Both the position numbers and the translations under genes were made by a program. Under the pieces are notes generated by a model. That model saw only the letters and a list, made by a program, of their open reading frames with translations. It ran no database searches and was not told the DNA's origin. From CAIYPH01 sp043744375 (GTDB taxonomy: Bacteria; Pseudomonadota; Alphaproteobacteria; Acetobacterales; Acetobacteraceae), in the NCBI GenBank assembly GCA_043744375.1, contig JAYTUU010000009.1, positions 1 through 39,385 of the forward strand: a DNA stretch of 39,385 bases, written 5' to 3'. Each line of letters opens with the position of its first letter. The first letter of the stretch is position 1. Below, piece by piece: positions 8,138 to 17,318 of this stretch.

Positions 8138-9214
8138 TCACGCGATATTTGTTCCCCGGATCGCTTCGACAACCGCGCGCGTGACCTCTTTCGTCGTCGC
8201 CTTCCCGTCCAGATCGGGCGTCAGAATTCCGGCCGCACAGACCTGCTCCACCGCCACCATCAACGCCTCCGCTGCTCTGCTCTCGCCGAGATGTTCCAAC
8301 ATCAGCGATGCCGTCCAGAAACTTGCCACGGGGTTCGCGATCCCCTTGCCGGTGATGTCGAACGCCGAGCCATGGATCGGCTCGAACATCGAGGGAAAGC
8401 GCCGCTGCGGGTCCACATTCCCAGTCGGTGCCACGCCAAGGCTCCCCGCCAGCGCCGCCGCGAGGTCGGACAGGATGTCGGCGTGCAGGTTTGTCGCGAC
8501 GACGGTGTCGATGGTCCGGGGCTTGCGCACCATGCGCATGGTCATGGCGTCCACCAGTTCCTTGTCCCAGGTGATGTCGGGATAGTCGGCGGAAACCTCC
8601 AGCGCGATCTCGTCCCACATCACCATGCCGAACCTCTGGGCGTTTGATTTTGTCACGACGGTCAGATGCTTGCGCGCTCTTTTTCGTGCGCAATCGAAGG
8701 CGAAGCGCATGATCCGCTCGACGCCGACGCGGGTGAAGATCGCCACCTCCGTTGCCACTTCCTCCGGCAAGCCGCGATGCGCGCGCCCGCCATGGCCGGC
8801 ATATTCGCCCTCGGAATTCTCTCGCACGATCAACCAGTCGAGATCGCCGGGACCGACGCCCCGCAGCGGCGAGGTGACGCCGGGCAGGACCCGCGTAGGG
8901 CGAATATTCGCATATTGATCAAAGCCTTGGCAGATCGTAAGGCGCAGGCCCCAGAGCGAGATATGGTCGGGGATATCCTCTGCGCCGACCGCGCCGAAAT
9001 AGATCGCATCGGCCTTCTTGAGCGTCTCCAGCGACCCCGCGGGCATGAACACCCCGTGTTTGCGGAAATAGGCCGACCCCCAATCGTAGTTGTCCACCTC
9101 GAGTTTGAACCCGCCGTCGCGCGTGGCCAACGCGTCCAGCACTTCCAGCCCGGCGGAGATCACTTCCGGGCCGATGCCGTCGGCGGGAATGGAGGCGATG
9201 CGATAGGTATTCAT
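8138..9214 (-). CDS. ttuC: Tartrate/D-malate dehydrogenase-like (isocitrate/isopropylmalate family), 358 aa
   Basis: This is a member of the NAD-dependent beta-decarboxylating dehydrogenase family. The N-terminus YRIASIPADGIGPEVI, the substrate block LRLTICQGFDQYANIRP, IVRENSEGEYAGHGG and the metal-binding stretch ATNLHADILSDLAAAL fit the TtuC/DmlA (tartrate dehydrogenase, D-malate dehydrogenase) branch better than LeuB. It converts D-malate or tartrate to pyruvate or related keto acids with NAD and Mn/Mg. The start at 9214 is preferred because an AAGGGATC lies upstream and the family begins at this point. An ATG at 9235 would overlap selD. TtuD- and TtuE-type genes lie about 11 kb away rather than in the same operon. 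Confidence 0.85.
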   Translation of the reverse strand: MNTYRIASIPADGIGPEVISAGLEVLDALATRDGGFKLEVDNYDWGSAYFRKHGVFMPAGSLETLKKADAIYFGAVGAEDIPDHISLWGLRLTICQGFDQYANIRPTRVLPGVTSPLRGVGPGDLDWLIVRENSEGEYAGHGGRAHRGLPEEVATEVAIFTRVGVERIMRFAFDCARKRARKHLTVVTKSNAQRFGMVMWDEIALEVSADYPDITWDKELVDAMTMRMVRKPRTIDTVVATNLHADILSDLAAALAGSLGVAPTGNVDPQRRFPSMFEPIHGSAFDITGKGIANPVASFWTASLMLEHLGESRAAEALMVAVEQVCAAGILTPDLDGKATTKEVTRAVVEAIRGTNIA

Positions 9215-9231
9215 GATCCGATCCCTTTGAT

Positions 9232-11340
9232 TCACAGCAATATTCTACCGCCTGGGCCGGCGATAACCCGCCCGATGACCGTCGCCTCGATCCCCGCCGC
9301 ACGCAGTGCCGCCACACATGCACCGCCATCCCGGACGCCCGCAAGCAGGCCGCCCGAGGTTTGTGGATCAGCCAGCAATTCCAGTCCCTTATCGGTGGAG
9401 ACGTCGAGCGCCGCCAGATTGGCCGGGGCCAGAGTCGAAGCAAAGCCCTGCGCGATCAAGAGAAGCACGCCAGGCAACGCGGGCAATCCTGCGGTGATGT
9501 CGGCCGCGACACCGGAGGCTCGCAGCATCTCCCCAAGATGTCCGCCAAGACCGAAGCCGGTGACGTCGGTGCAGGCCGTAACCCCATGGGAACGCAGAAG
9601 AGTTGCGGCCAACCCATTGCTCCCGATCATGCTTGCCACGGTTGCCTGCAGCCACTCCGCCCGCGCCGCGCCGCGCATCGCTGCTGCCAGCACGATCCCG
9701 GTGCCCAATGGCTTCGTCAGCACGAGCGCGTCCCCGGCACGAAGCCCGGATTTCCGCCATATCGACGCGGGATTGGCGAGGCCGGTGACCGAGAACCCCA
9801 GCCCGAGTTCGGCGCCCTCGCCGCTATGCCCGCCGACCAGGGCGCATCCGTCCGCCTGCAGGATCGCGCTTGCCCCGGCCATCATCGCTGCCAGGTCGTC
9901 CTGCATCTTCCGCCCGTGCATGAACGGAACCGTCGCCACGGCCATCGCCGTCCATGGCGTGGCGCCCATCGCATACAGGTCCGACAGGGCATGTGCTGCG
10001 GCGACCTGCCCGAACAGATACGGGTCATCGAGAAAAGAACGAAAAAAATCAACACTCTGCACCACCGCCATGCCTGTCGGCGGCAACGTCACGGCAGCAT
10101 CGTCCGACGCCGCCATGCCGATCGGTATGTCGGCTCGTGCCGCCGGCACGACCCCCGCGAGCGCCGCCGCCAGCGCCTCCGGCCCGATCTTGGCGCCACA
10201 ACCGCCGCAGCGGGCGTCGTCATCCGCCATCGGCATCGGCTGCAACGCCTGGTACATCGCCATCCACCGCCGATCGATGCGGTCTTTCCACCAGGCGACA
10301 GCGCGCCCCGACGCCGCCCAGGGCCCGCGCCACGCGACGGCGCGACCGTCGCCGAGTCCGAGGATCGCCAGCGCCGTCCGCTGTGGTCGCCACACCGCCG
10401 AAGGCTCTTTCGCCACGATACGGCGCAGATTTCCGCTGAGAACCGTGCCGGCGCGCACGGACCAAACTCCGGCTTTCGGCCGCGGGCTTCCGTGCAACGC
10501 CGCGCAGTCTCCGGCGGCGAACACCGCGGGGTGACTGACACTGCGGAGGGTCCGATCCACCAGCACGCTGCCGCTCTCGTCGCAGGCCAGCCCCGATGCG
10601 GCCAGGAACGCAGGTCCGGCAACACCGGTGGCCCAGAGCACCTCTGCTGCGTCCAACTTGGAACCATTAGATAATTGCAGCTTGCCGCCGGAGAACTCTG
10701 TTGCCGTCGAACCGCAGTGGAGTTCGACCTTGTAACCGGTTAGGGCCTCCAGCACTGATCGACGCACGCGGTGCGGCGCGCGCGCAAGCAACTCCGGATT
10801 CTTGCTCACAAGTGCGATCCGCGCTCGCCCACGCAGCCGCACGGACAGCGCGATGGCGAGTTCCGCCCCGCCAGCACCCCCACCGATCACGATCACGCGA
10901 TCCTCCGCGCGCAGCCGCTGCTCGAGTGCCGCGAGCCGATCCAGGAACCGTCCGATCGGCTTCACCGCCACCCCTCCGCCATCGAGCGTGGCCGGCTCCC
11001 CGCCGACATTGATGCTCAGGAAATCGTAGGACACTGGCGGGTGTTCGCCGAACAGCACTTGTCGCGCCGACAAGTCCAACCCGTTGGCGGCGGCCAGAAC
11101 AAGCCGCGCGCTGGCCGCGGCGGCGAGGCGGACGCAGTCGATATGGGCGTCGTCGAACGTGTATTCGCCGCGGATCAGCCCGGGCAGCATGCCGGAATAG
11201 GGGGTGTTGGCCTCCCGCGCGATCAGCGTCAGCCGAACGCCGGGGATCGGCCGCATCGCGACCTGCCGGAGCACCTCGAGATGCGCGTGCCCGGCCCCGA
11301 GCAGGACGATATCGGTCGTGATGGCGGCGGCGGGCTGCAT
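9232..11340 (-). CDS. selD: Selenide, water dikinase SelD fused to an N-terminal FAD/NAD(P) oxidoreductase domain, 702 aa
   Basis: SelD makes selenophosphate, the selenium donor for selenocysteine and 2-selenouridine synthesis. Residues 1 to about 365 are a pyridine-nucleotide-disulfide-oxidoreductase-like domain with two dinucleotide-binding motifs (GAGHAH at 15-20, GGGAGGAE at 153-160) and a typical FAD segment ending AAGDCAAL near 275-282. SelD begins near residue 370. Cys381 and Lys384 (GGCGAK) match E. coli Cys17 and Lys20, while the second Cys of the E. coli motif is Ala383. SDDAAV, VGGHSGEG, TDVTGFGLGGHL and DPQTSGG follow. The ATG at 11340 is preferred, because a start at 11454 would overlap the divergent DUF1028 gene. 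Known relatives carry this fusion, but the role of the oxidoreductase half is unproven. No selA, selB or selC lies in the window. Confidence 0.93.
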   Translation of the reverse strand: MQPAAAITTDIVLLGAGHAHLEVLRQVAMRPIPGVRLTLIAREANTPYSGMLPGLIRGEYTFDDAHIDCVRLAAAASARLVLAAANGLDLSARQVLFGEHPPVSYDFLSINVGGEPATLDGGGVAVKPIGRFLDRLAALEQRLRAEDRVIVIGGGAGGAELAIALSVRLRGRARIALVSKNPELLARAPHRVRRSVLEALTGYKVELHCGSTATEFSGGKLQLSNGSKLDAAEVLWATGVAGPAFLAASGLACDESGSVLVDRTLRSVSHPAVFAAGDCAALHGSPRPKAGVWSVRAGTVLSGNLRRIVAKEPSAVWRPQRTALAILGLGDGRAVAWRGPWAASGRAVAWWKDRIDRRWMAMYQALQPMPMADDDARCGGCGAKIGPEALAAALAGVVPAARADIPIGMAASDDAAVTLPPTGMAVVQSVDFFRSFLDDPYLFGQVAAAHALSDLYAMGATPWTAMAVATVPFMHGRKMQDDLAAMMAGASAILQADGCALVGGHSGEGAELGLGFSVTGLANPASIWRKSGLRAGDALVLTKPLGTGIVLAAAMRGAARAEWLQATVASMIGSNGLAATLLRSHGVTACTDVTGFGLGGHLGEMLRASGVAADITAGLPALPGVLLLIAQGFASTLAPANLAALDVSTDKGLELLADPQTSGGLLAGVRDGGACVAALRAAGIEATVIGRVIAGPGGRILL

Positions 11341-11392
11341 GTTTTTCAACTCGGGTCTTGTCGCCGGCGCATGAACCGGGTCAGATTTGCGT

Positions 11393-12103
11393 ATGACATG
11401 GTCCATCCTCGTTCGCGATCCCGCAACCGGCGCGCTTGGTGCCGCTGTGGCCACCCGTTTCTTCGCCGTCGGGGCGATCTGTATTCACGTGGAAGGGGGC
11501 GTTGGCGCGCTGGCGACCCAGGCGCTGATCAACCCGATGTATGCGATCCACGGCATGCCCAGATTGCGCGCCGGCGAACCGCCGGTTCATGTCGCGGCCG
11601 CTTTGCTGGCCGCAGATGACGGGCGCGATCATCGGCAAATGCACATTCTCGATGCACAGGGTCGCCAGGCGCAGCATACCGGCGCGGGGTGCGTGACCTG
11701 GGCGGGGCATGTCGCGGGGCACGATGTCTCGGTCGCGGGGAATATGCTGGCGGGGCCAGATGTGGTCGCACACACGCTTGCCGCCTGGTCTGCGAGCACC
11801 GGGAGCATGGCTGAGCGCCTGCTCACGGCGCTTGAAGCCGGGGAGGCGGCGGGTGGCGACAAGCGCGGCAAGCAGTCGGCGGCGTTGAAGATCTGCACAC
11901 GCGATCCCTATCCGGACCTCGATATCCGTACCGACGACCATCCCGATCCGTTGGCGGAAATGCGCCGGCTTCTCGCCGTCAGCCGTGAGCGCTTCGCGGT
12001 GTTCCGCGGTTTCCTGGCAGGCCGGGATTCGCCGGCCGGCATCTATGACCGCGCTGCCATCGATGCCGCGATCGCCAGGGCGGATGCGTCCCGTACGGGC
12101 TGA
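11393..12103 (+). CDS. DUF1028 family protein, 236 aa
   Basis: This matches DUF1028, a family with an Ntn-hydrolase-like fold and no settled activity. The start MTWSILVRDPATGALGAAVATRFFAVG, the GGVGALATQA segment and the AGHDVSVAGNMLAG block are characteristic, and the length is typical of members lacking the C-terminal peptidoglycan-binding-like extension. The ATG at 11393 was chosen over a TTG two codons upstream. It is transcribed away from selD across a 52-bp gap and towards the peptide-type importer genes, which begin 88 bp later. DUF1028 genes often accompany amide- or peptide-related transporters and hydrolases, so a cytosolic hydrolase role in this cluster is possible but unproved. 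Confidence 0.82.
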   Translation: MTWSILVRDPATGALGAAVATRFFAVGAICIHVEGGVGALATQALINPMYAIHGMPRLRAGEPPVHVAAALLAADDGRDHRQMHILDAQGRQAQHTGAGCVTWAGHVAGHDVSVAGNMLAGPDVVAHTLAAWSASTGSMAERLLTALEAGEAAGGDKRGKQSAALKICTRDPYPDLDIRTDDHPDPLAEMRRLLAVSRERFAVFRGFLAGRDSPAGIYDRAAIDAAIARADASRTG

Positions 12104-12191
12104 CTGGCCCGCCGCTTGCAACATCGGTTCGGCAAGACCACTCTTCCGCCACCCCAGCAGATTTCCACCAGACCCCAAAGGGCACCCGACC

Positions 12192-13709
12192 ATGCGCCGC
12201 ACCATGATAGCCGCCGTCGCCGCAACACTGGTGGCAAGTCCGTTGGCGGTGCGGGCGCAGGACCTGCCGACCCTGCGCATTGGCCTCGCCGATGACGCGG
12301 ACGCGCTTGACCCGACGATCGCGCGAACTTTCGTCGGCCGCATCGTGTTCGCCGGGCTATGCGACAAACTGGTGGACATTGATGCCAAGCTGAACATCGT
12401 GCCGCAGCTCGCCAGCTCGTACGAGTGGGTGGACAGCACCACGCTGGTGTTCAAGCTGCGGCCAAGTGTGAAATTCCATGACGGCACCGACCTCGATGCG
12501 GCCGCAGTCAAGTATAGTCTTGAACGGCATCTGACGACGCAGGGTAGCGCGCGGCGCGGCGAGATCGCGACCATGGATCGGGCCGAGATCGTCGATCCCC
12601 TGACATTACGCATCGTGCTGAAGACGCCGACCTCGCCGTTCCTGGCGCAGTTGACCGACCGCGCGGGCATGATCGTTTCGTCGAAAGCGGCGGAGGCGGC
12701 GGGCAAGGATTTCTCACAGCGTCCGGTGTGCGCGGGGCCGTTCAAGTTTGTCGAACGGGTCGCGCAGGATCGGATCGTGCTCGATCGTTTCGCTGAATAC
12801 TGGAACGCACCGGCGATCAAGTTCGGGCGTGTGGTGTATCGCACGGTCGTAGACCCGTCGGTGCGGCTGGCCAATCTACAGGCCGGCGCGCTCGACCTCG
12901 CAGAGCGCATACAGCCGACGGATGTCGATGCAATCAAGAAGGATCCGAAACTGAAGCTGGCCGTGTTCGACGGTCTTGGCTATCAGGGCATTACCTTCAA
13001 TGTCGGCAACGGGGCGAAGGCGCAGACGCCGCTGGGCCAGGATGCGCGCATTCGCCGCGCTTTCGCGCTGTCGATCGACCGGGCGGCGCTGGTGCAGGTG
13101 GTCTATGCGGGAATGTTCACGCCCTCCGCGCAGGCTATCCCGCCGGCTAGTCCGTTTTACGCGCCGGGCATTCCCGCGCCGGGCCGCGATGTGGCGATGG
13201 CGAAGAAGCTGCTGGCCGAGGCTGGGGTGAAGTTGCCATACACCATCGATCTGACGTTGACGAACAGCGGCGACCAAGTGCAGACCGGCGAGGTCATCCA
13301 GGCGATGGCCGCCGAGGCGGGGTTCGATGTGAAGGTCCGCGCGATGGAGTTCGCCGCCTCGCTTGATGCGGACGACCGCGGCGACTTCCAGGCCCATCTG
13401 ATCGGCTGGTCGGGGCGGGCGGACGCCGATGGCAATTTGTGGAATTTCGCCCATACCGGTGCGCCGCTGAACGTCGCGAAATACAGCAATCCTGTGATGG
13501 ACGCATTGCTCGACGGGGCACGGGCGGAAACCTCGGTGCCCGCGCGGGCCGCGCTCTATGGCAAAGTGGCGGCGTTGCAGCAGCAGGACATGGCGCTGAT
13601 GTATCTCTACATCCTCAAATCCATTGTTGGCATGTCGGCGAAGCTCGATGGTCATTCGCCGGTGGCGGACGGGATCATCCGGCTGCAGGGGATGACGCTT
13701 GCGAAATGA
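12192..13709 (+). CDS. ABC importer substrate-binding protein, peptide/oligosaccharide family 5, 505 aa
   Basis: This is an SBP_bac_5 protein that would capture a peptide-like or oligosaccharide ligand in the periplasm. A Sec signal peptide (MRRTMIAAVAATLVASPLAVRAQ, residues 1-23) is followed by the family start LRIGLADDADALDPT and the block LASSYEWVDSTTLVFKLRPSVKFHDGTDLDAAAVKYSL. The size is typical. The ATG at 12192 directly precedes the signal peptide, with a weak AAAGGG upstream. An upstream in-frame extension is discarded because it is out of keeping with a signal peptide. Two permease genes and a glycosidase gene follow on the same strand. The ligand is unknown. Confidence 0.9.
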   Translation: MRRTMIAAVAATLVASPLAVRAQDLPTLRIGLADDADALDPTIARTFVGRIVFAGLCDKLVDIDAKLNIVPQLASSYEWVDSTTLVFKLRPSVKFHDGTDLDAAAVKYSLERHLTTQGSARRGEIATMDRAEIVDPLTLRIVLKTPTSPFLAQLTDRAGMIVSSKAAEAAGKDFSQRPVCAGPFKFVERVAQDRIVLDRFAEYWNAPAIKFGRVVYRTVVDPSVRLANLQAGALDLAERIQPTDVDAIKKDPKLKLAVFDGLGYQGITFNVGNGAKAQTPLGQDARIRRAFALSIDRAALVQVVYAGMFTPSAQAIPPASPFYAPGIPAPGRDVAMAKKLLAEAGVKLPYTIDLTLTNSGDQVQTGEVIQAMAAEAGFDVKVRAMEFAASLDADDRGDFQAHLIGWSGRADADGNLWNFAHTGAPLNVAKYSNPVMDALLDGARAETSVPARAALYGKVAALQQQDMALMYLYILKSIVGMSAKLDGHSPVADGIIRLQGMTLAK

Positions 13710-13760
13710 TCGCGTGCTGAGTGGGCATGAAGTGATGTCGGGGCCACGGAGCGCACGGCC

Positions 13761-14705
13761 ATGAGGGGTCATCTGGGCACGCGCATCTTGCAGGTGATCC
13801 CGACGCTTCTGCTTGTCAGCATCTACGTCTTCTGTCTCCAGCAGTTGATGCCCGGAGACCCGGCGCTGGTGCTGGCCGGCGAGGAGCGCGACCCGCAAGT
13901 GCTCGAACAGATCCGCGCGGAACTGTGGCTCGACCGGTCCCTGCCGATCCAGTATTTTCATTGGATTGGCAACGTTCTCAGCGGCGACCTCGGCTTCTCA
14001 TGGCGCATTCGTCAGCCGATCACGCATCTGATCGCGCAGAAACTACCGGTGACGTTGCAGCTGGGATCGATGGCTTTCGTCATCTCGGTGTGCATCGGCA
14101 TCCCCATGGGCATTCTTTCGGCGGTGAAGAAGAATGGCTTCTGGGATTACTTTGCCAATGGCGTTGGGTTGGCAGGCTTGTCGACGCCGAATTTCTGGCT
14201 CGGCATCATGCTCATCCTGCTGGTGTCCGTACATCTCGGCTGGTTGCCGCCCTCCGGCTACGTGCCGTTGAGCGAGGATTGGCGGCAGTCGCTGGCGACG
14301 ACAATCATGCCGGCTTTCGTGCTGGGCAACGCGATCTCGGCGGTGCTGATGAGGCATACTCGCAGCGCCATGCTGACGGCGTTGGAACAGGATTATGTGC
14401 GCACGGCGCGGGCCAAGGGGTTGCGGGAGTGGACAGTGGTGCTGCGGCACGCGCTGCGCAACGCGCTCGTTCCCGTAGTGACGCTGGGCGCGCTTGAGCT
14501 TGGCACGCTGTTCTCGGGCGCGGTGCTGACGGAGCAGGTATTTTCGGTGCCCGGTTTCGGCAAGCTGATCGTGGACGCTGTGTTCAATCGCGACTATCCG
14601 GTGGTTCAGGGCGTCGTGCTGGTGACTGCGACGGCCTATGTGATGCTCAATCTTCTCGCCGATATGCTCTACGTCCTGATCAACCCGAGGCTGCGCAACG
14701 CATGA
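13761..14705 (+). CDS. ABC importer permease, DppB/OppB type, 314 aa
   Basis: This is an inner-membrane permease of the peptide/nickel/oligosaccharide importer class. It opens with the class-specific start RILQVIPTLLLVSIYVFCLQQLMPGDPA and has the EAA loop DYVRTARAKGLREWTVVLRHALRNALVPVVT at about residues 213-243, where the class consensus is very well kept. Hydrophobic segments fill the rest. The stop codon overlaps the next permease start as ATGA. The ligand cannot be deduced. Confidence 0.93.
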   Translation: MRGHLGTRILQVIPTLLLVSIYVFCLQQLMPGDPALVLAGEERDPQVLEQIRAELWLDRSLPIQYFHWIGNVLSGDLGFSWRIRQPITHLIAQKLPVTLQLGSMAFVISVCIGIPMGILSAVKKNGFWDYFANGVGLAGLSTPNFWLGIMLILLVSVHLGWLPPSGYVPLSEDWRQSLATTIMPAFVLGNAISAVLMRHTRSAMLTALEQDYVRTARAKGLREWTVVLRHALRNALVPVVTLGALELGTLFSGAVLTEQVFSVPGFGKLIVDAVFNRDYPVVQGVVLVTATAYVMLNLLADMLYVLINPRLRNA

Positions 14706-15598
14706 GTGCGACAACCCTGCCCGCGACTGTGAAGCCGCCTGTCGCTGTCGCCGTCGTCTCGCTGAGCCCGGGGCGGCTGGCCTGGCTGCGATTTTGTCGG
14801 CGGCCGGCGGCGGTGGTGGCGCTGTTTATTGTTGTCGTGTTCATCATCGTCGCGGTGTTCGCGCCGTTTGTGGCACCCTTTGATCCGATCAAGACGAGTT
14901 GGACGATGATCCGCAAGGCGCCGAGCTGGGCGCACTGGATGGGCACTGACGAGAACGGGCGGGATGTGCTGAGCCGCATCATCTACGGGGCGCGGGCGAG
15001 CATGTCGGCAGGGGTCATTTCGGTGACCATCGCGGCTGGGATTGGTGTGCCTGTGGGGCTGTTGGCGGGGTTCGCCGGCGGCTGGACGGATACGCTCATC
15101 AGCCGCGTGGTGGATGCGATGCTGGCTTGCCCTTTTCTCATTCTGGCAATCGCGCTCGCGGCTTTTCTGGGGCCGAGTTTGCAGAACGCGATGATCGCCA
15201 TTGGCGTGACGGCGGCGCCTGTCTTCGTGCGGATTTCTCGCGGATCGACGATGGATGCGGCGACGAACGAATATGTCGAGGCGGCGCGCGCCCTGGGCAA
15301 CCCCGCATGGCGGGTGGCGGTCCGGCATATTCTGCCGAACATCGTGCCGCCGGTGATGGTGCAGGCGACGCTCGCGGTGGCGTCGGCGATCATTGCCGAG
15401 GCATCGTTGTCCTTTCTCGGGCTTGGCCAGCAGCCGCCGTCGCCGTCATGGGGGAGCATGCTGAATTCGGCGCAGCGGTTCCTGACACAAGCGCCGTGGC
15501 TCGCGGTGTTTCCGGGGGCGGCGATATTTCTGGCAGTGCTGAGCTTCAATCTTGTGGGGGACGGGCTGCGCGATGCACTCGATCCGCGGGCGAAGTAG
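14702..15598 (+). CDS. ABC importer permease, DppC/OppC type, 298 aa
   Basis: This is the second permease of the same importer. It has the N-terminal cytosolic segment and first helix typical of DppC, the periplasmic DPIKTSW...HWMGTDENGRDVLSRIIYGARAS block, and an EAA loop EYVEAARALGNPAWRVAVRHILPNIVPP. The C-terminus GDGLRDALDPR is the usual DppC end. No DppD/DppF ATPase gene follows. The glycosidase gene begins 4 nt after the stop, so the ATPases must be encoded elsewhere or be shared. Confidence 0.93.
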   Translation: MSATTLPATVKPPVAVAVVSLSPGRLAWLRFCRRPAAVVALFIVVVFIIVAVFAPFVAPFDPIKTSWTMIRKAPSWAHWMGTDENGRDVLSRIIYGARASMSAGVISVTIAAGIGVPVGLLAGFAGGWTDTLISRVVDAMLACPFLILAIALAAFLGPSLQNAMIAIGVTAAPVFVRISRGSTMDAATNEYVEAARALGNPAWRVAVRHILPNIVPPVMVQATLAVASAIIAEASLSFLGLGQQPPSPSWGSMLNSAQRFLTQAPWLAVFPGAAIFLAVLSFNLVGDGLRDALDPRAK

Positions 15599-15602
15599 CG
15601 CC

Positions 15603-17315
15603 ATGCTGCGGGCGTTCGACCATGCCGGAGTGCGCTTGCTGCCCGGGCGCTACCACGCGCAGGTGGAGCATGCGGCGGCGCTCTATGGCGGGATCAGCAA
15701 CGATAGCTTGTTGAAAGGGTTTCGCCGTGCGGCGGGAATCGACGCGCCCGGCGAGGATTTGAAGGGGTGGTGCGGCGCCAATTCCTCGGTGATTTTCGGG
15801 CAGATCATGGGTGGGCTGGCGCGGCTTGGGCGGGCCACGGGGGATGTGGCGCTTATCGCCAAGGCGCGGGCTTTGTTTGCCGGCTGGCGCGAGACTTTGC
15901 CGGCGGACGGGAATGCGAAGATGCGGCTGTACGATTGGGAGAAGCTGCTTGGCGGGCTGCTCGATCTGCATGTCTATGCCAATGAGCCGGACGCATTGGC
16001 CGTGCTAGAACGGACCGTGCGCTGGGCGGCGGCGAGTTTTGATCGGACGCGGCAACCGGCGGACGGGCATGATTTCTGGGGGGCGGGGCCAGGGGATACG
16101 TCAGAATGGTACACGTTGTCGGAGAATCTGTATCGCGCCTGGCAGGTGACTGGCAACTCCTTCTACCGGGAGTTTGCGGCAGTTTGGCACTATGACGCGT
16201 TCTGGGATCGGTTTGTGGCGGGGCCCGCGCCGGAATTGGTGCATTCCGCGCATGCCTACAGCCACGTGAATTCGTTCAGTTCGGCGGCGAAAGCGTACGA
16301 GGTGACGGAGGAGCGAAGGTTTCTCGACATCTGCGTGCATGGCTATGATTTTCTCCAGGCGACGCAGTGCTATGCGACCGGCGGGTTCGGACCGGACGAG
16401 CGGTTGATGCCGGCGGATGGCAGTCTCGGGCGATCGTTGGATGTGTGCTCGTTTCACGCGGAGGAGCCGTGCGGGGCATGGGCGGGGTTCAAGCTTTCAC
16501 GGTATCTGATGGAATTCACTGGCGAGGCGCGCTACGGCGACTGGATCGAGCGGTTGCTGATCAACACGATTGGCGGCGCGTTGCCGCCGTTGCCGGACGG
16601 ACAGGCGTATTACTATGGGAACTATAGTATCGCCGGCGGAACACGGCAGCGTTACTGGCAGGAGTGGCCGTGCTGCGCGGGATCGTATCTCACGGATATG
16701 GCCGAGTATCATAACCTGATCTATTTTCATGCGCCCGGGGCGCTGCACGTCAATTTGTTCGTGTCGTCCGAGGTGTCGTGGGCGCTTGGCGAGCAAACAG
16801 TGCGGGTGACGCAGCGGACTGAATATCCCGAGGAAGAAACGACGCTGCTCTCCTTCGCGATGGAGGCGCCGGCGCGGTTCGCGTTGAACGTGCGGGTGCC
16901 CGGTTGGGCGACGACGATGATGTGGACGGTGAATGGTGCATCGATCGAGGTCGCTGCGGTTCCCGGGCATTGGGCGGTGCTGGAGCGCGAATGGGCGGAC
17001 GGGGATGTGGTTGGATTGCGAATCCCGATGCAATTGCGTCTGGCACCGGTGGATCGGCAGCATCCGGCGCGGGCAGCGCTGGTCTGCGGTCCGGTCGTGC
17101 TCGCGCAGGACGAGGCGTGTTGCCGCCGGCCGTTCTCGATCGCGCCCGACACGGCGCTGGAGACACGGCTGGTGCGGGAACCCGGCGCAATGCGATTCCG
17201 GATTACCAATACAATTCCGGAGCGCCATACGCGCTATTTGCAGCCGCTCTATAGTTTTCCGCAGAACTGGCCGTACTGGGTATATTTTGATTTGCAGGCA
17301 CCGGCATTGTATTGA
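15603..17315 (+). CDS. GH127/DUF1680-family glycoside hydrolase (beta-L-arabinofuranosidase-like), 570 aa
   Basis: The fold is that of the DUF1680/GH127 family, whose characterised member HypBA1 releases beta-L-arabinofuranose with a zinc-bound catalytic Cys. The zinc-site motifs are present: Glu288-Pro-Cys290 for the Glu-x-Cys, and Cys357-Cys358 (WPCCAGSY) for the Cys417-Cys418 pair, of which the first is the nucleophile. GFGPDE (to Glu266) is a candidate acid/base region. It has no signal peptide, so hydrolysis would be cytosolic after import by the adjacent ABC system, with which it is almost certainly co-transcribed (4-nt gap). It is shorter than HypBA1. The true substrate could be another furanoside. 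Confidence 0.82.
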   Translation: MLRAFDHAGVRLLPGRYHAQVEHAAALYGGISNDSLLKGFRRAAGIDAPGEDLKGWCGANSSVIFGQIMGGLARLGRATGDVALIAKARALFAGWRETLPADGNAKMRLYDWEKLLGGLLDLHVYANEPDALAVLERTVRWAAASFDRTRQPADGHDFWGAGPGDTSEWYTLSENLYRAWQVTGNSFYREFAAVWHYDAFWDRFVAGPAPELVHSAHAYSHVNSFSSAAKAYEVTEERRFLDICVHGYDFLQATQCYATGGFGPDERLMPADGSLGRSLDVCSFHAEEPCGAWAGFKLSRYLMEFTGEARYGDWIERLLINTIGGALPPLPDGQAYYYGNYSIAGGTRQRYWQEWPCCAGSYLTDMAEYHNLIYFHAPGALHVNLFVSSEVSWALGEQTVRVTQRTEYPEEETTLLSFAMEAPARFALNVRVPGWATTMMWTVNGASIEVAAVPGHWAVLEREWADGDVVGLRIPMQLRLAPVDRQHPARAALVCGPVVLAQDEACCRRPFSIAPDTALETRLVREPGAMRFRITNTIPERHTRYLQPLYSFPQNWPYWVYFDLQAPALY

Positions 17316-17318
17316 GGG

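Noticed and set aside
8117..8149. An inverted repeat (ATATCGC with GCGATAT) between the dioxygenase gene and the TtuC-like gene.
   Set aside because: The arms are short, the loop is 17 nt, and one arm lies in the coding end of the minus-strand gene. No T-run supports a terminator.
8666..10534. A 622-codon plus-strand frame opposite ttuC and selD.
   Set aside because: It is the antisense of well-supported genes with conserved motifs, so it is a composition artefact.
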